DNA from: Chryseobacterium sp.
GTDB lineage: Bacteria; Bacteroidota; Bacteroidia; Flavobacteriales; Weeksellaceae
Assembly: GCA_027492795.1 (NCBI GenBank)
Contig: JAPUEB010000035.1
Coordinates: 127,221 to 191,220, forward strand
Direction: 5' to 3'
DNA: 64,000 nucleotides
Shown: positions 8,384 through 17,304 of the stretch, piece by piece
Numbering within the stretch: the stretch's first letter is position 1
Layout of the letters: each line of letters opens with the position of its first letter
Notes under the pieces: generated by a model
The model's database searches: none
Told to the model about the DNA's origin: nothing
What the model saw: the letters and a program-made list of their open reading frames with translations, nothing else
Position numbers and translations under genes: made by a program

Positions 8384-9892
8384 ATGAGCAAAGTAAGGGT
8401 GAGATTTGCACCAAGTCCGACAGGACCATTGCATTTGGGCGGCGTGAGAACCGCTTTGTACGATTATCTTTTCGCCAAAAACATGGGCGGAGATTTTGTT
8501 TTGAGGATAGAAGATACCGACACCGCAAGATATGTGGAAGGCGCCGAAGACTACATTATGGAAGCCTTGGAATGGTGCGGAATTATTCCCGATGAAAGCC
8601 CAAAACACGGCGGAAAATTCGCTCCATATCGCCAAAGTGAAAGACGCGATATTTACGATAAATACACCGAACAAATTTTAAAAACAGATTACGCTTACAT
8701 TGCTTTCGACACTACGGAAGAACTGGATGCAATTCGCAAGGAATTTGAAGAAAAGGGCGAAGTTTTTTCCTATAATTACCAAACCAGAAACCGACTGAAA
8801 AACAGCATTTCGCTTTCACAAGAAGAAGTGCAGCAACTTTTGGACGAAAAAACGCCTTATGTAGTGCGTTTTAAAATGCCTTTCGACCGAGTTTTGAATT
8901 TGGAAGATATCATCCGCGGAAATTTTTCGGTGAACACCAATACTTTGGACGATAAAGTTTTGGTAAAAAACGACGGAATGCCAACTTACCATTTTGCCAA
9001 CATAATCGACGACCACGAAATGGAAATTTCCCACGTTATTCGTGGTGAAGAATGGCTTCCTTCACTTGGGCTTCATTATTTATTGTATGAAGCGATGGGT
9101 TGGGAACGACCACAATTTGCGCATCTTTCCTTGATTTTGAAACCCGAAGGAAAAGGAAAACTTTCCAAAAGAGATGGCGATAAATTCGGATTTCCAGTTT
9201 TTCCATTAAATTTTAAAGATCCAGAAAAAGGAAATATTTCAAAAGGTTATCGCGAGGAAGGCTATCTTCCGGATGCTTTTATCAATATGGTTGCGCTTCT
9301 TGGTTGGAGCCCTGCAAACGACCGAGAAATCCTTACTTTGGATGAAATGGCGCAGGAATTTGACCTTCATAAAGTGCATAAAGCCGGCGCAAGATTCAGC
9401 AAGGAAAAAGCAGAATGGTTCAATCAGGAATATTTGAAGTCGAAACCAGACGAAGAAGTTTTGAAGATGCTGAAAAATTTAGATGAAATAAAAAATTCAG
9501 AAATATCAGACGAAAAACTGTTGAAAATTGTTTCTTTGATGAAAGAGAGGGCAACTTTCGTAAAAGATATTTATGAAAACGGCAGATTTTTCTTTGAAAA
9601 ACCAACTTCTTACGACGAAAAAGCCGTAAAAAAAGCTTGGAACGAAGAAACCGCAACAATTTTGAGTGATCTTTCTGCCCAACTTGAAACTTGGAACATG
9701 GAGCCTGAAACTTTAAAAACTGAAATTCACGATTTCGCCGAATCCAAAGGTTTGGGAATGGGAAAAGTGATGATGCCGCTTCGTCTTGCACTCGTTGGTG
9801 AATTGAAAGGTCCGGACGTTCCGGATATTTTGGAAATTTTAGGAAAAGAAGAAAGTGTTGAAAGAATAAAAAATGCGATAAACAACATATAA
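8384..9892 (+). CDS. gltX: Glutamate--tRNA ligase
   Basis: The 502-aa protein is a class I aminoacyl-tRNA synthetase that charges tRNA-Glu in the cytoplasm. The HIGH-type signature appears as PSPTGPLHLGG at residues about 9-19, and the KMSKS-type loop as GKGKLSKRDGD near residue 257. The YHFANIIDDHEMEISHVIRG segment and the C-terminal helical anticodon-binding domain are typical of GluRS. Length fits the family. The gene is monocistronic as far as can be seen, with its own -7 box at 8359-8366, and is followed by a repeat-rich gap before accA. Confidence 0.97.
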   Translation: MSKVRVRFAPSPTGPLHLGGVRTALYDYLFAKNMGGDFVLRIEDTDTARYVEGAEDYIMEALEWCGIIPDESPKHGGKFAPYRQSERRDIYDKYTEQILKTDYAYIAFDTTEELDAIRKEFEEKGEVFSYNYQTRNRLKNSISLSQEEVQQLLDEKTPYVVRFKMPFDRVLNLEDIIRGNFSVNTNTLDDKVLVKNDGMPTYHFANIIDDHEMEISHVIRGEEWLPSLGLHYLLYEAMGWERPQFAHLSLILKPEGKGKLSKRDGDKFGFPVFPLNFKDPEKGNISKGYREEGYLPDAFINMVALLGWSPANDREILTLDEMAQEFDLHKVHKAGARFSKEKAEWFNQEYLKSKPDEEVLKMLKNLDEIKNSEISDEKLLKIVSLMKERATFVKDIYENGRFFFEKPTSYDEKAVKKAWNEETATILSDLSAQLETWNMEPETLKTEIHDFAESKGLGMGKVMMPLRLALVGELKGPDVPDILEILGKEESVERIKNAINNI

Positions 9893-9929
9893 TTTTATGA
9901 ATGCCCGCTTTTAGCAATAATGTTAAGCT

Positions 9930-10053
9930 TGTCATTCTGAATACAGACGAAAAGTCTGCGAACGAAGTTCAGAAGCGGAATGAAGAATCTTTTGATAATA
10001 AAAGAGATTCTTCACTACGTTCAGAAATCGAAGATTCGGCGAAGCCAATGACA
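9930..10053. repeat. REP-like palindromic element
   Basis: The segment starts with TTGTCATTCTGAA and ends with AATGACA, i.e. inverted outer ends. It contains a CAGAC-GAAAA-GTCTG hairpin at 9945-9959 and an inner inverted repeat GAAGAATCTTTT (9982-9993) against AAAAGAgATTCTTC (10000-10013). GTCATTCTGA...GAAGAATC elements are widely dispersed in Bacteroidota genomes. An ORF could be drawn through it (9901-10104), but it has no protein-like character. Confidence 0.6.
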
Positions 10054-10110
10054 GCGCTCCAAAAATGTTGTTATTACAGTTGCGGACACTCATTTATAAT
10101 TTAGCTTTAC

Positions 10111-10264
10111 ACCACAAAAGGCACAAAAGTTTTGACTTTTAGATGGAACTTATTAAGAATATTTAGTTCACAAAAGGACGAAAATCTTCGATTTTCAATT
10201 TTCTGTTCTTTTAGAATTCAATATTTTGCTTAATCAATAAAAAAGCTTTTGTACTTTTTGTGGT
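10111..10264. repeat. Foldback element with ACCACAAAAG ends, copy 1
   Basis: The left end ACCACAAAAGGCACAAAAG (10111-10129) is inverted at the right end as CTTTTGTACTTTTTGTGGT (10246-10264) with few mismatches, giving a 154-bp element. Internal words GATGGAACT, TTCACAAAAG and AAAATC..GATTTT are shared with the tandem copies at 58784-58991. The end sequence is shared with the element at 33485-33623. It lies just upstream of the accA promoter. Confidence 0.65.
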
Positions 10265-10282
10265 TTAAAAAAGCCTCCGCAA

Positions 10283-10316
10283 TTTTGTGCGCAGAATAAT
10301 TATTTTAGTAAATTTG
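10283..10316 (+). promoter_or_regulatory. accA promoter
   Basis: A -33-like TTTTG (10283-10287) and a -7 TAAATTTG (10309-10316) are separated by 21 nt, fitting Bacteroidota vegetative promoters. The ATG follows at 10344. Confidence 0.55.
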
Positions 10317-10343
10317 AAGATTAAAATCCTCTGAAAAATCAAA

Positions 10344-11300
10344 ATGGAATATTTAGAATTTGAAAAACCAATTCAGGAACTTATGGAGCAATACCAAACC
10401 TGTTCATTGGTAGGCGAAGAAAGCGGAGTGGATGTAAAACTCGCCTGTTCGCAAATAGAAGATAAAATAATCGAAAGAAAAAAAGAAATCTACGGAAATC
10501 TTACGCCTTGGCAAAGAGTTCAGCTTTCCCGTCATCCAGACCGTCCTTATACACTGGATTTTATTAACGGAATTGTAGATAAAGGCAGTTTTCTGGAACT
10601 TCACGGCGACAGAAATTTTGCAGATGATCCTGCGATGATTGGCGGATTGGCAACGATTGACGGACATCGTGTAATGCTCATCGGAACGCAAAAAGGACGC
10701 ACAACCAAGGAAAGACAAAAAAGAAGATTCGGGATGAGCAATCCTGAAGGCTACAGAAAAGCTTTGCGTTTAATGAAATTGGCAGAAAAATTCAGCATTC
10801 CTGTAATTTCTTTAATCGACACTCCCGGAGCTTATCCCGGATTGGAAGCCGAAGAACGCGGACAAGGAGAAGCCATCGCGAGAAATATTTATGAAATGAC
10901 CACGCTGAAAACGCCTATTTTTGTCTATATCGTGGGTGAAGGAGCAAGTGGTGGAGCTTTGGGAATTGGCGTTGGAAATAAAGTGTATATGTTGGAAAAT
11001 ACTTGGTACACCGTAATTGCCCCTGAAAGTTGCTCTTCAATTTTGTGGAGAAACTGGAACCATAAAGAAGATGCCGCAAACGCTTTGAAATTGACACCAA
11101 ACGATGCTTTTGAACATAAATTTATCGACGGAATTATTGAAGAACCACTTGGTGGAGCGCATTACGAACCACAAGTTGCGTTTGACAACCTGAAACATTC
11201 GATTTTACAAAATATTAAAGCTTTTTCCAGTTTTTCTGGAAAGGAACTGGAGCAGCAAAGACAGGACAAGTTTATTGCGATGGGACAGTTTAAAGGGTAA
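10344..11300 (+). CDS. accA: Acetyl-CoA carboxylase carboxyltransferase subunit alpha
   Basis: The 318-aa protein has the usual AccA length. With AccD it forms the carboxyltransferase that moves the carboxyl group from biotinylated AccB to acetyl-CoA to give malonyl-CoA for fatty-acid synthesis. Diagnostic segments are [10 protein letters not shown] at the N-terminus, the [12 protein letters not shown] region, [32 protein letters not shown] and the [20 protein letters not shown] core. The crotonase-like fold follows from the family. It has its own promoter. Its stop codon lies inside the first unit of a 12-bp minisatellite, so the end of the gene abuts repeat DNA. Confidence 0.97.
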   Translation: MEYLEFEKPIQELMEQYQTCSLVGEESGVDVKLACSQIEDKIIERKKEIYGNLTPWQRVQLSRHPDRPYTLDFINGIVDKGSFLELHGDRNFADDPAMIGGLATIDGHRVMLIGTQKGRTTKERQKRRFGMSNPEGYRKALRLMKLAEKFSIPVISLIDTPGAYPGLEAEERGQGEAIARNIYEMTTLKTPIFVYIVGEGASGGALGIGVGNKVYMLENTWYTVIAPESCSSILWRNWNHKEDAANALKLTPNDAFEHKFIDGIIEEPLGGAHYEPQVAFDNLKHSILQNIKAFSSFSGKELEQQRQDKFIAMGQFKG

Positions 11301-11331
11301 GGTTGAGGGTGAGGTTGAGGGTGAGGTTGAG
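11296..11331 (+). repeat. 12-bp minisatellite at the accA 3' end
   Basis: Three exact-length tandem units lie at 11296-11307, 11308-11319 and 11320-11331. The unit is GGTGAGGTTGAG; the first differs at one base (GGTAAGGTTGAG) and contains the accA TAA stop. The tract is purine-rich on the plus strand, like the tracts at 24592, 27224 and 55139. Confidence 0.85.
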
Positions 11332-11356
11332 GAAAATCCCTCAATAAAAATAAAAA

Positions 11357-11384
11357 AAGCCGTTTCATTTTTTTGAAACGGCTT
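11357..11384. terminator. Bidirectional terminator between accA and the DUF6759-like gene
   Basis: Perfect 11-bp stem AAGCCGTTTCA / TGAAACGGCTT with a T-rich loop and A/T-rich flanks on both sides, between two convergent genes. Confidence 0.85.
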
Positions 11385-11404
11385 CTTTATTTTCTGTATT
11401 TCAT

Positions 11405-12010
11405 TTATCTGTTTCCTAAAGTTATGGCAATATCTTTATTAATGTTTTTTGCCTGCGAATATTTGGCATCGCACACACTGGTTGTCATTTCATAATTGCC
11501 CTTATCAATCAAAATATAGTTTTTGTTATTGGCAGGTACGTCCAGATTGTAAAATTTGTTTTTTCCTTTAAATCTTACGATAAGGTTGCATTTCGATTTG
11601 TTCATGATTTGCACGTAAGCCTCCTTTTTATTGGGATTATTATCGAAAAGGTGGTTCAAAACTTTCGCAGCCTGATTGCTTTTTTCGGTACTTCCGGTTT
11701 CACTTGCTTCCTTTTTTACATCTTTAGCAATTTTTTTAGGAGTTAAGGGTTCAACTTTTGGTTTTGCCTCTTTATCATCTGCAGGAGTAATGAGCTGTAT
11801 AATCTTTATTCGCAGACTAGGGATGTTGGGATCGTTTGGATTGGCTTTCATAAAAGCTGCAATTACCGCAGGATCGTTGCTCATTTGCGCCTGTTCTGCG
11901 GTAATTTTTTCCGCAGGCTTGGGCGTTGCCGTTTTTTTCTTTTGTGCAAAAGTGAAAGAAATACTGCACAATATCAACAAGAAAAGAGATTTTTTTATAC
12001 TTTTTTTCAT
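11405..12010 (-). CDS. DUF6759-like secreted protein (paralog 1)
   Basis: A start at 12010 gives a protein of about 201 aa with an N-terminal signal peptide (MKKSIKKSLFLLILCSISFTFA, cleaved near AQ). An upstream in-frame ATG at 12034 would precede the signal peptide unnaturally. After a Lys/Pro/Ala-rich linker comes a short AAFMKANPNDPNI...L motif. The conserved C-terminal domain of about 85 aa (NHLFDNNPNKKEAYVQIMN...CNLIVRFKGK...YNLDVPA...DKGNYEMTTSVC) follows. This domain recurs in the genes at 44254 and 45931. The two conserved cysteines suggest a disulfide in the envelope. The family name DUF6759 is from memory; no function is known. Confidence 0.7.
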   Translation of the reverse strand: MKKSIKKSLFLLILCSISFTFAQKKKTATPKPAEKITAEQAQMSNDPAVIAAFMKANPNDPNIPSLRIKIIQLITPADDKEAKPKVEPLTPKKIAKDVKKEASETGSTEKSNQAAKVLNHLFDNNPNKKEAYVQIMNKSKCNLIVRFKGKNKFYNLDVPANNKNYILIDKGNYEMTTSVCDAKYSQAKNINKDIAITLGNR

Positions 12011-12090
12011 CATTAGCATTTGTAAAATTAACAAATTAATAATTAATAGGATAACGCAAAAAACTATATTTTAGTTTGCTTATAAATTCT

Positions 12091-12098
12091 TATCTTTG
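12091..12098 (+). promoter_or_regulatory. tsf -7 promoter box
   Basis: TATCTTTG matches TAnnTTTG about 57 nt upstream of the tsf ATG (12155). Together with the opposite-strand gene upstream, it indicates that tsf has its own promoter here. Confidence 0.5.
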
Positions 12099-12154
12099 CA
12101 TCGCTCAAAAAAAGAGCCAGAAATAACATTATTTTATAATAAAAAAACAACAAT

Positions 12155-12976
12155 ATGTACACACCAGTTGCTGCAGACGTAGCTAAATTAAGAAACACAA
12201 CAGGTGCAGGAATGATGGACTGCAAAAAAGCTTTAACGGAAGCCGAAGGAGATTTCGACAAAGCCATCGAAATCCTTAGAAAAAAAGGACAAAAAGTTGC
12301 CGCTAACAGAGCCGACAGAGAATCTACAGAAGGTGCAGTAATAGCAAAAGTGAATGGTGATAAAACAAGAGGCGTTATCATCGCTTTAAATTGCGAAACA
12401 GATTTCGTTGCAAAAAATGAAGACTTCGTAAACCTTGCTCATGACCTTGCCGAACTGGCTTTAGGAAAATCTAAAGAAGAATTTTTGGCTTCAGATTATA
12501 AAGGGATTACTGTTGCAGATAAACTTACAGAACAAACAGGTGTAATTGGTGAAAAAATTGAAGTTGGTTCATTTGAAACTATTGAGGGACCATTCTTGGG
12601 AGCCTACATCCATGCTGGTAACAAAATTGCGGCTATTACTTCCCTTTCTGAAAACGTTTCTGGTGCAGAAGAAGCAGCAAAATCTGTATCAATGCAGGTT
12701 GCAGCTATGAACCCTATTGCTTTGGACGAAACTAAAGTGTCCCAAGAAACCATCGATAAAGAATTGGATATCGAAAGAGAACTTCTTACCAAAGAAGGAA
12801 AACCAGCAAACATTATCGATAATATTTTGAAAGGAAAAATGCAGCGTTTCTACAAGGACAATACGCTTGTACACCAATCATTCATTAAAGATCCAAACGT
12901 ATCTGTTGCAGATTATGTAAAATCCTTGAACGACGGTCTGAAAGTAGTAGGTTTTGTAAGAGTAAGCCTTACTTAA
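12155..12976 (+). CDS. tsf: Elongation factor Ts
   Basis: The 273-aa protein is the nucleotide-exchange factor that releases GDP from EF-Tu. The N-terminal UBA-like domain carries the family signature VAKLRNTTGAGMMDCKKAL (residues about 9-27). The core contains the TDFVAKNEDF motif near residue 85. The C-terminal subdomain has a VADYVK..... VVGFVRV ending. Length is normal. In many bacteria tsf follows rpsB; here the upstream neighbour is the divergent DUF6759-like gene, so tsf is transcribed alone from a -7 box at 12091-12098 and ends at a strong terminator. Confidence 0.97.
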   Translation: MYTPVAADVAKLRNTTGAGMMDCKKALTEAEGDFDKAIEILRKKGQKVAANRADRESTEGAVIAKVNGDKTRGVIIALNCETDFVAKNEDFVNLAHDLAELALGKSKEEFLASDYKGITVADKLTEQTGVIGEKIEVGSFETIEGPFLGAYIHAGNKIAAITSLSENVSGAEEAAKSVSMQVAAMNPIALDETKVSQETIDKELDIERELLTKEGKPANIIDNILKGKMQRFYKDNTLVHQSFIKDPNVSVADYVKSLNDGLKVVGFVRVSLT

Positions 12977-12997
12977 TAAAACACAAAATATTTTATG

Positions 12998-13027
12998 AAT
13001 CTCTCTGAATTTCAGGGAGATTTTTTT
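12998..13027 (+). terminator. tsf terminator
   Basis: Stem ATCTCTCTGA / TCAGGGAGAT with an ATT loop (one G-T pair), followed by TTTTTTT. Confidence 0.85.
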
Positions 13028-13048
13028 ATTTTATTAACAATTAATGAT

Positions 13049-13056
13049 TAATTTTG
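13049..13056 (+). promoter_or_regulatory. -7 box upstream of the first giant T9SS protein
   Basis: TAATTTTG matches TAnnTTTG 18 nt before the ATG at 13075. Confidence 0.45.
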
Positions 13057-13074
13057 CTTCCCTCTTTTTGATTT

Positions 13075-16000
13075 ATGAAAAAAATTTTATCTATCGTTTG
13101 TACCCTTGTTTGGTTTATAGGATTTGCACAGCTCGATACAGATCATTGGTTCGCTCCTATGGCTGCAAGATCCGGAACGGGAAGCACAGAAAGCTACCTT
13201 TATCTTTCAACCAATGAAACCAGTCCTTTCACGGTAAGTATTTTCAATAACAACCAGCTTTATACAACTGCCGTTATTAGCAAGGGAAATCCGCAACAGG
13301 TTTACATCCCCGATAATTTTATGATGGCAAATAGCCAATTTGAAATGTTCACGCCGGTAAGCAAGGGAATTAATGTAAAGGCTGCAAAGAAATTTTTTGC
13401 CAATTATAGATTTGCAGTTACCAACCACGCAGAAATTATTACCTCTAAAGGATTAGCAGGTTTGGGAACTACTTTTTATGCTGCAATGGCACCGCTCACA
13501 GGAATTGCATATTATGTAAACTCCACCATTGGAGTGGTGGCAACTGAAGACAATACCACCGTTACAATTTCTGGATATGATCCCACAGTTGTTTTTTCGG
13601 ACGGAACCTCTTCACCTACTAAAACTTTTACGCTTAACAAAGGACAATCTTATATTTTAGACGCACTCAGCACACAATCACAGAGTAATTTAGCTGGATT
13701 GATTGGCGCTAAAATCGTTGCCAACCATCCAATCTCAGTTACCAATGGAAACTTCAATGGGATTTATACAATCCTTAATACTACGAACAATGATATATTG
13801 ATGGATCAATCGGTTCCGGTTCAAAGGCTCGGAAATAATTTTGTGGTAGTAAAAGGAAATGCCCCTGCTAGTTCTGGAATGGAGCAGGTTTTAGTGGTTG
13901 CCACAGAAAACAACACACAAATTTCCGTAAATGGCGCATCTACAGGTATTACTCTAAATGAGGGTGAATATACGCTTATCGACGGAACAAATTATGTTAA
14001 TCAAGGAAATAACCATTACAATGTAAGCATACAAACATCTAAAAATGTTTATGTTTACCAATTATTGGGTGGAACTTCTACAGGAACTGTATATGCAGCA
14101 GGAGGCTTTAATTACATCCCTCCATTAAGCTGTTTTTTACCCAATAAAGTGGATGAAATAGGCTTTATCAACAACCTTGGGAGTACCACTTATGCTACCA
14201 AATTGAACATCATCACCCAATCTGGCGCAGCTATTACCGTAAATGGAACTACACCTGCCGCCGTAAACGGGCCTTATCCGGTTACAGGAAACACGCAATG
14301 GGTATCCTACTCCATTCCTAATATGAGTGGGAACGTTACCATTATTTCTAATAAATCTGTAACCGCAGGAATTGCTGCTGGAAGCGGCGCTGTAGGTTAT
14401 GGAGGATATTTTTCGGGGTTTTCATCCGTTCCTGCAATTGTAAAAACAGGCGATTGTTATGCGGGAATCTTACTACAAGTAGACAATACATATGATTCTT
14501 ATCAATGGTACTTGAACGGCGTTGCGATTCCTGGCGCTACATCAAACACCATTAATCCAGAACTTTATGGAGCAGGAGTTTATACCGTTCTTATTGTAAA
14601 AAACAATTGCGAATCTAAACTTACAGAACCTTACACCTATACAATTTGCCCTCCTATAACTTCTTCCACACATAACATTGGTTCGTGCAATTCGCTTACG
14701 ATTACGCCGGCTTTTACCAATTCTGCACAAACTATAAACCCTGCATTAACACAAATTATTGCGCCTCCAGCTTCGGGTACTGCTACTGTAAATTCAACAA
14801 CAGGTGTAATTACCTATACTCCAGCTGCGGGATTAACTACGGATACACAAGTTCAATTTGTATATTATATTGAAGGTACAGGAAATCCTGCTGCTTTCGA
14901 ATATTTCAGGGTGTATGTAAACATTGATGTTTTACAGACTGCGAATGCCTCAATTACAACATGTTCTGATGCGAACGGAAACGGCACTTTCGATCTTACT
15001 TCGGTTTCTCTTTCGCCAGATTCTGGAACTACGGCTGCTTATTTTACCAATGCAAATTTAACCGGACCAATAGCAAATCCGAGTAGTTATACCACCACAT
15101 CAGGAATTGTTTATGCCAACATAACCTCCACGTATGGCTGTACAAAACCTGCCCAAATACAGCTTACCGTATATCCATCACCAAATCTCAATACGAACAA
15201 CTTTAACGGTTCATTGTGTGATGATAATTTCGACGGTACATTCAATGTAAATTTTGCTAATGTAACCCCGCAAATTGTTAATAATTCTGCACAATTTAAT
15301 GTTCGTTACTATCTAAATCAGGCAGATGCTACCGCTGGAAACGCTAATAATTTGCCTGCAAACTGGAGCTACACTACTGCTACAACAGTTTATGTTCGTG
15401 TTGATTCTATTAATGGAAACTGTCCTCCAGTTTTTGGTCAGTTAAATTTCGGTATCGGGAACAAAGTTGCTCTACTTTCTACGGACGTTACCGCAACAGT
15501 TTGTGATCCGGACGGAAATGGTTCAGAATCTGTAAATTTGAATAATTACAAGCCAAATTTTACCACAGATCCTGCTGTAACGCTCACATTTTACTCCACA
15601 CTTGCGAACGCCCAAAACGCCACCAATCCTATTAATGCCGCACAAACCATCACCGGAACAGGAACTTTTTATATTCGTTTTGAAAGCGCATCCGCATGTC
15701 CAAATGTTGCAAAGCTCACACTGAATTTAGATACCTTGAATCTTACTCCGGCTACACTAACAGCTTGTGGAAACGCTTCAGGAAACGGTAATTTTAATTT
15801 AACGAACGCAAGTGTTACTACAAATACGGGTGTAACCGTTAATTATTTTTCAAATGCAGGTTTAACAATACCAATTACAAACCCTACAAGTTATAGCGCT
15901 CCATCATCTACAGTTTATGCACAAGTGAATACAGGTAATGGCTGTTCCGCCTCAACTACCATAACGCTAAATGTTATTCCTGCTGCTAATATTAATACTA

Positions 16001-17223
16001 CAAATTTTAATGGTGCGCTTTGCGATGATAATTTTGATGGAATTGTAAATATAAATTTTTCCACTATCACGCCACAAATTGTAAATAACGCTGCAAACTT
16101 TAATGTAAGATATTATTTGGCACAGGCAGACCAAATTGCGGGAAACAATAATACTTTACCTAATAACTGGAGCTACACAACCACTACCACAGTTTATGTG
16201 CGGGTAGATACACTAACCGGAAACTGCACACCTGCACTTGGACAAATCATTTTCAGCGTTGGGAATAAAATCGCGCTTCTTTCAAATACAGTTTCCACAG
16301 AAGTTTGTGATAATGATTTGAACGGAAGCGAACAAGTAAATCTCTACAGTTTCGTAAACCTTTTCACTGCAAATCCCGGTGTTACCGCTACGTTCCACAA
16401 CACACTTGCAGATGCGCAGAATGATGTAAACCCAATAAGTCTTACCCAAATTATTACAACAACCCACGTATTTTATGTGCGTATTGAAGCTCCGGGAATA
16501 TGCCCGAATACCGGAAAATTAACCGTTACGCTGAAAGGCCCAAAAAAATCGGACGTTTTGAAGGACACCACTGTTTGCCCCGGTACCAAAACTATACTGG
16601 ATGCAGGCCCCGGATTTACAAGCTATCTTTGGAGCAATGGCGCTACTACGCAAACCATTAACGTGGGTACAGGAACCTATTATGTAGATTTAGGTTTCAA
16701 TGGCTGTGTTTATCGGCAGTTTGTGCATGTAATTGCCGCGGAAGATCCGGTAATTACCAAAATAGAGGTAAAGGGTGATGTAGCAACCATACATGTAACG
16801 GGAGGAACACCGCCTTATCAATATTCTTTGGACGGGCTCAACTGGCAAAGCAGCAACGTCTTCATGGGGCTATCAAAAGGAGTTCATAAAGTTTTTGTGA
16901 TTTCCCAAGACAACTGCCGCCCGGTGATGAAAGAATTTTTGGTGCTAAACCTCATCAATGCCATTACACCCAATGGCGACGGGATAAACGATGTTTTGGA
17001 TTACAGCGACCTGAAAGCCAAAAAGAACGTTACCATAGAGGTTTACGACCGTTATGGGGCCGTTGTTTACCGCAATACAACTAAAAATTACATTTGGGAC
17101 GGAAAAATTGCAGGGCAAAGTGCAACTTCTGGAACCTATTGGTATCTTATAAAGTGGACGGACCCCGATACCGGGGAAATATTTGAATACAGCGGATGGC
17201 TGTTGCTAAAAAACAGGGAATAA
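13075..17223 (+). CDS. Giant T9SS-exported protein: IgGFc-binding-like N-domain, repeat modules, type-B sorting domain (paralog A)
   Basis: The 1382-aa protein starts with a signal peptide (about residues 1-18, ending GFAQ) and a TDHWFAPMAARSG segment. It continues with about 430 residues resembling the IgGFc-binding/FCGBP N-terminal domain (repeated SKGNPQQVYIP, LNKGQSYIL and VYQLLGG motifs). An Ig/PKD-like YQWYLNGVAIPGA module follows near residue 475. A roughly 270-aa module beginning with TTCSDANGNGTFDL (near 625) is repeated beginning TACGNASGNGNFNL (near 895), both containing CDDNFDG and VRYYL motifs. The end has a TSYLWSNGATTQTI module and a T9SS type-B (CHU_C) domain (NAITPNGDGINDVLDY to WLLLKNRE). 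It should be exported by the Sec and type IX systems and anchored at the cell surface. An adhesin-like role is inference. Confidence 0.85.
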   Translation: MKKILSIVCTLVWFIGFAQLDTDHWFAPMAARSGTGSTESYLYLSTNETSPFTVSIFNNNQLYTTAVISKGNPQQVYIPDNFMMANSQFEMFTPVSKGINVKAAKKFFANYRFAVTNHAEIITSKGLAGLGTTFYAAMAPLTGIAYYVNSTIGVVATEDNTTVTISGYDPTVVFSDGTSSPTKTFTLNKGQSYILDALSTQSQSNLAGLIGAKIVANHPISVTNGNFNGIYTILNTTNNDILMDQSVPVQRLGNNFVVVKGNAPASSGMEQVLVVATENNTQISVNGASTGITLNEGEYTLIDGTNYVNQGNNHYNVSIQTSKNVYVYQLLGGTSTGTVYAAGGFNYIPPLSCFLPNKVDEIGFINNLGSTTYATKLNIITQSGAAITVNGTTPAAVNGPYPVTGNTQWVSYSIPNMSGNVTIISNKSVTAGIAAGSGAVGYGGYFSGFSSVPAIVKTGDCYAGILLQVDNTYDSYQWYLNGVAIPGATSNTINPELYGAGVYTVLIVKNNCESKLTEPYTYTICPPITSSTHNIGSCNSLTITPAFTNSAQTINPALTQIIAPPASGTATVNSTTGVITYTPAAGLTTDTQVQFVYYIEGTGNPAAFEYFRVYVNIDVLQTANASITTCSDANGNGTFDLTSVSLSPDSGTTAAYFTNANLTGPIANPSSYTTTSGIVYANITSTYGCTKPAQIQLTVYPSPNLNTNNFNGSLCDDNFDGTFNVNFANVTPQIVNNSAQFNVRYYLNQADATAGNANNLPANWSYTTATTVYVRVDSINGNCPPVFGQLNFGIGNKVALLSTDVTATVCDPDGNGSESVNLNNYKPNFTTDPAVTLTFYSTLANAQNATNPINAAQTITGTGTFYIRFESASACPNVAKLTLNLDTLNLTPATLTACGNASGNGNFNLTNASVTTNTGVTVNYFSNAGLTIPITNPTSYSAPSSTVYAQVNTGNGCSASTTITLNVIPAANINTTNFNGALCDDNFDGIVNINFSTITPQIVNNAANFNVRYYLAQADQIAGNNNTLPNNWSYTTTTTVYVRVDTLTGNCTPALGQIIFSVGNKIALLSNTVSTEVCDNDLNGSEQVNLYSFVNLFTANPGVTATFHNTLADAQNDVNPISLTQIITTTHVFYVRIEAPGICPNTGKLTVTLKGPKKSDVLKDTTVCPGTKTILDAGPGFTSYLWSNGATTQTINVGTGTYYVDLGFNGCVYRQFVHVIAAEDPVITKIEVKGDVATIHVTGGTPPYQYSLDGLNWQSSNVFMGLSKGVHKVFVISQDNCRPVMKEFLVLNLINAITPNGDGINDVLDYSDLKAKKNVTIEVYDRYGAVVYRNTTKNYIWDGKIAGQSATSGTYWYLIKWTDPDTGEIFEYSGWLLLKNRE

Positions 17224-17268
17224 TTTAATTTTTATAGTGTTTTTTAACAGTATTTTAATATTTTATTC

Positions 17269-17276
17269 TAAATTTG
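17269..17276 (+). promoter_or_regulatory. -7 box upstream of paralog B
   Basis: TAAATTTG matches TAnnTTTG 28 nt before the ATG at 17305. Each of the three paralogs therefore seems to have its own promoter. Confidence 0.45.
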
Positions 17277-17304
17277 TAAATATGACAACATAACTTTTAA
17301 CGAT

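Noticed and set aside
9901-10104. 67-aa ORF between gltX and accA
   Set aside because: It runs through a REP-like palindromic element (TGTCATTCTGA family) and its translation has no protein-like features or promoter.
12010-12034. Upstream ATG for DUF6759-like paralog 1
   Set aside because: It would add MLILQMLM before a complete signal peptide; the ATG at 12010 is more natural.
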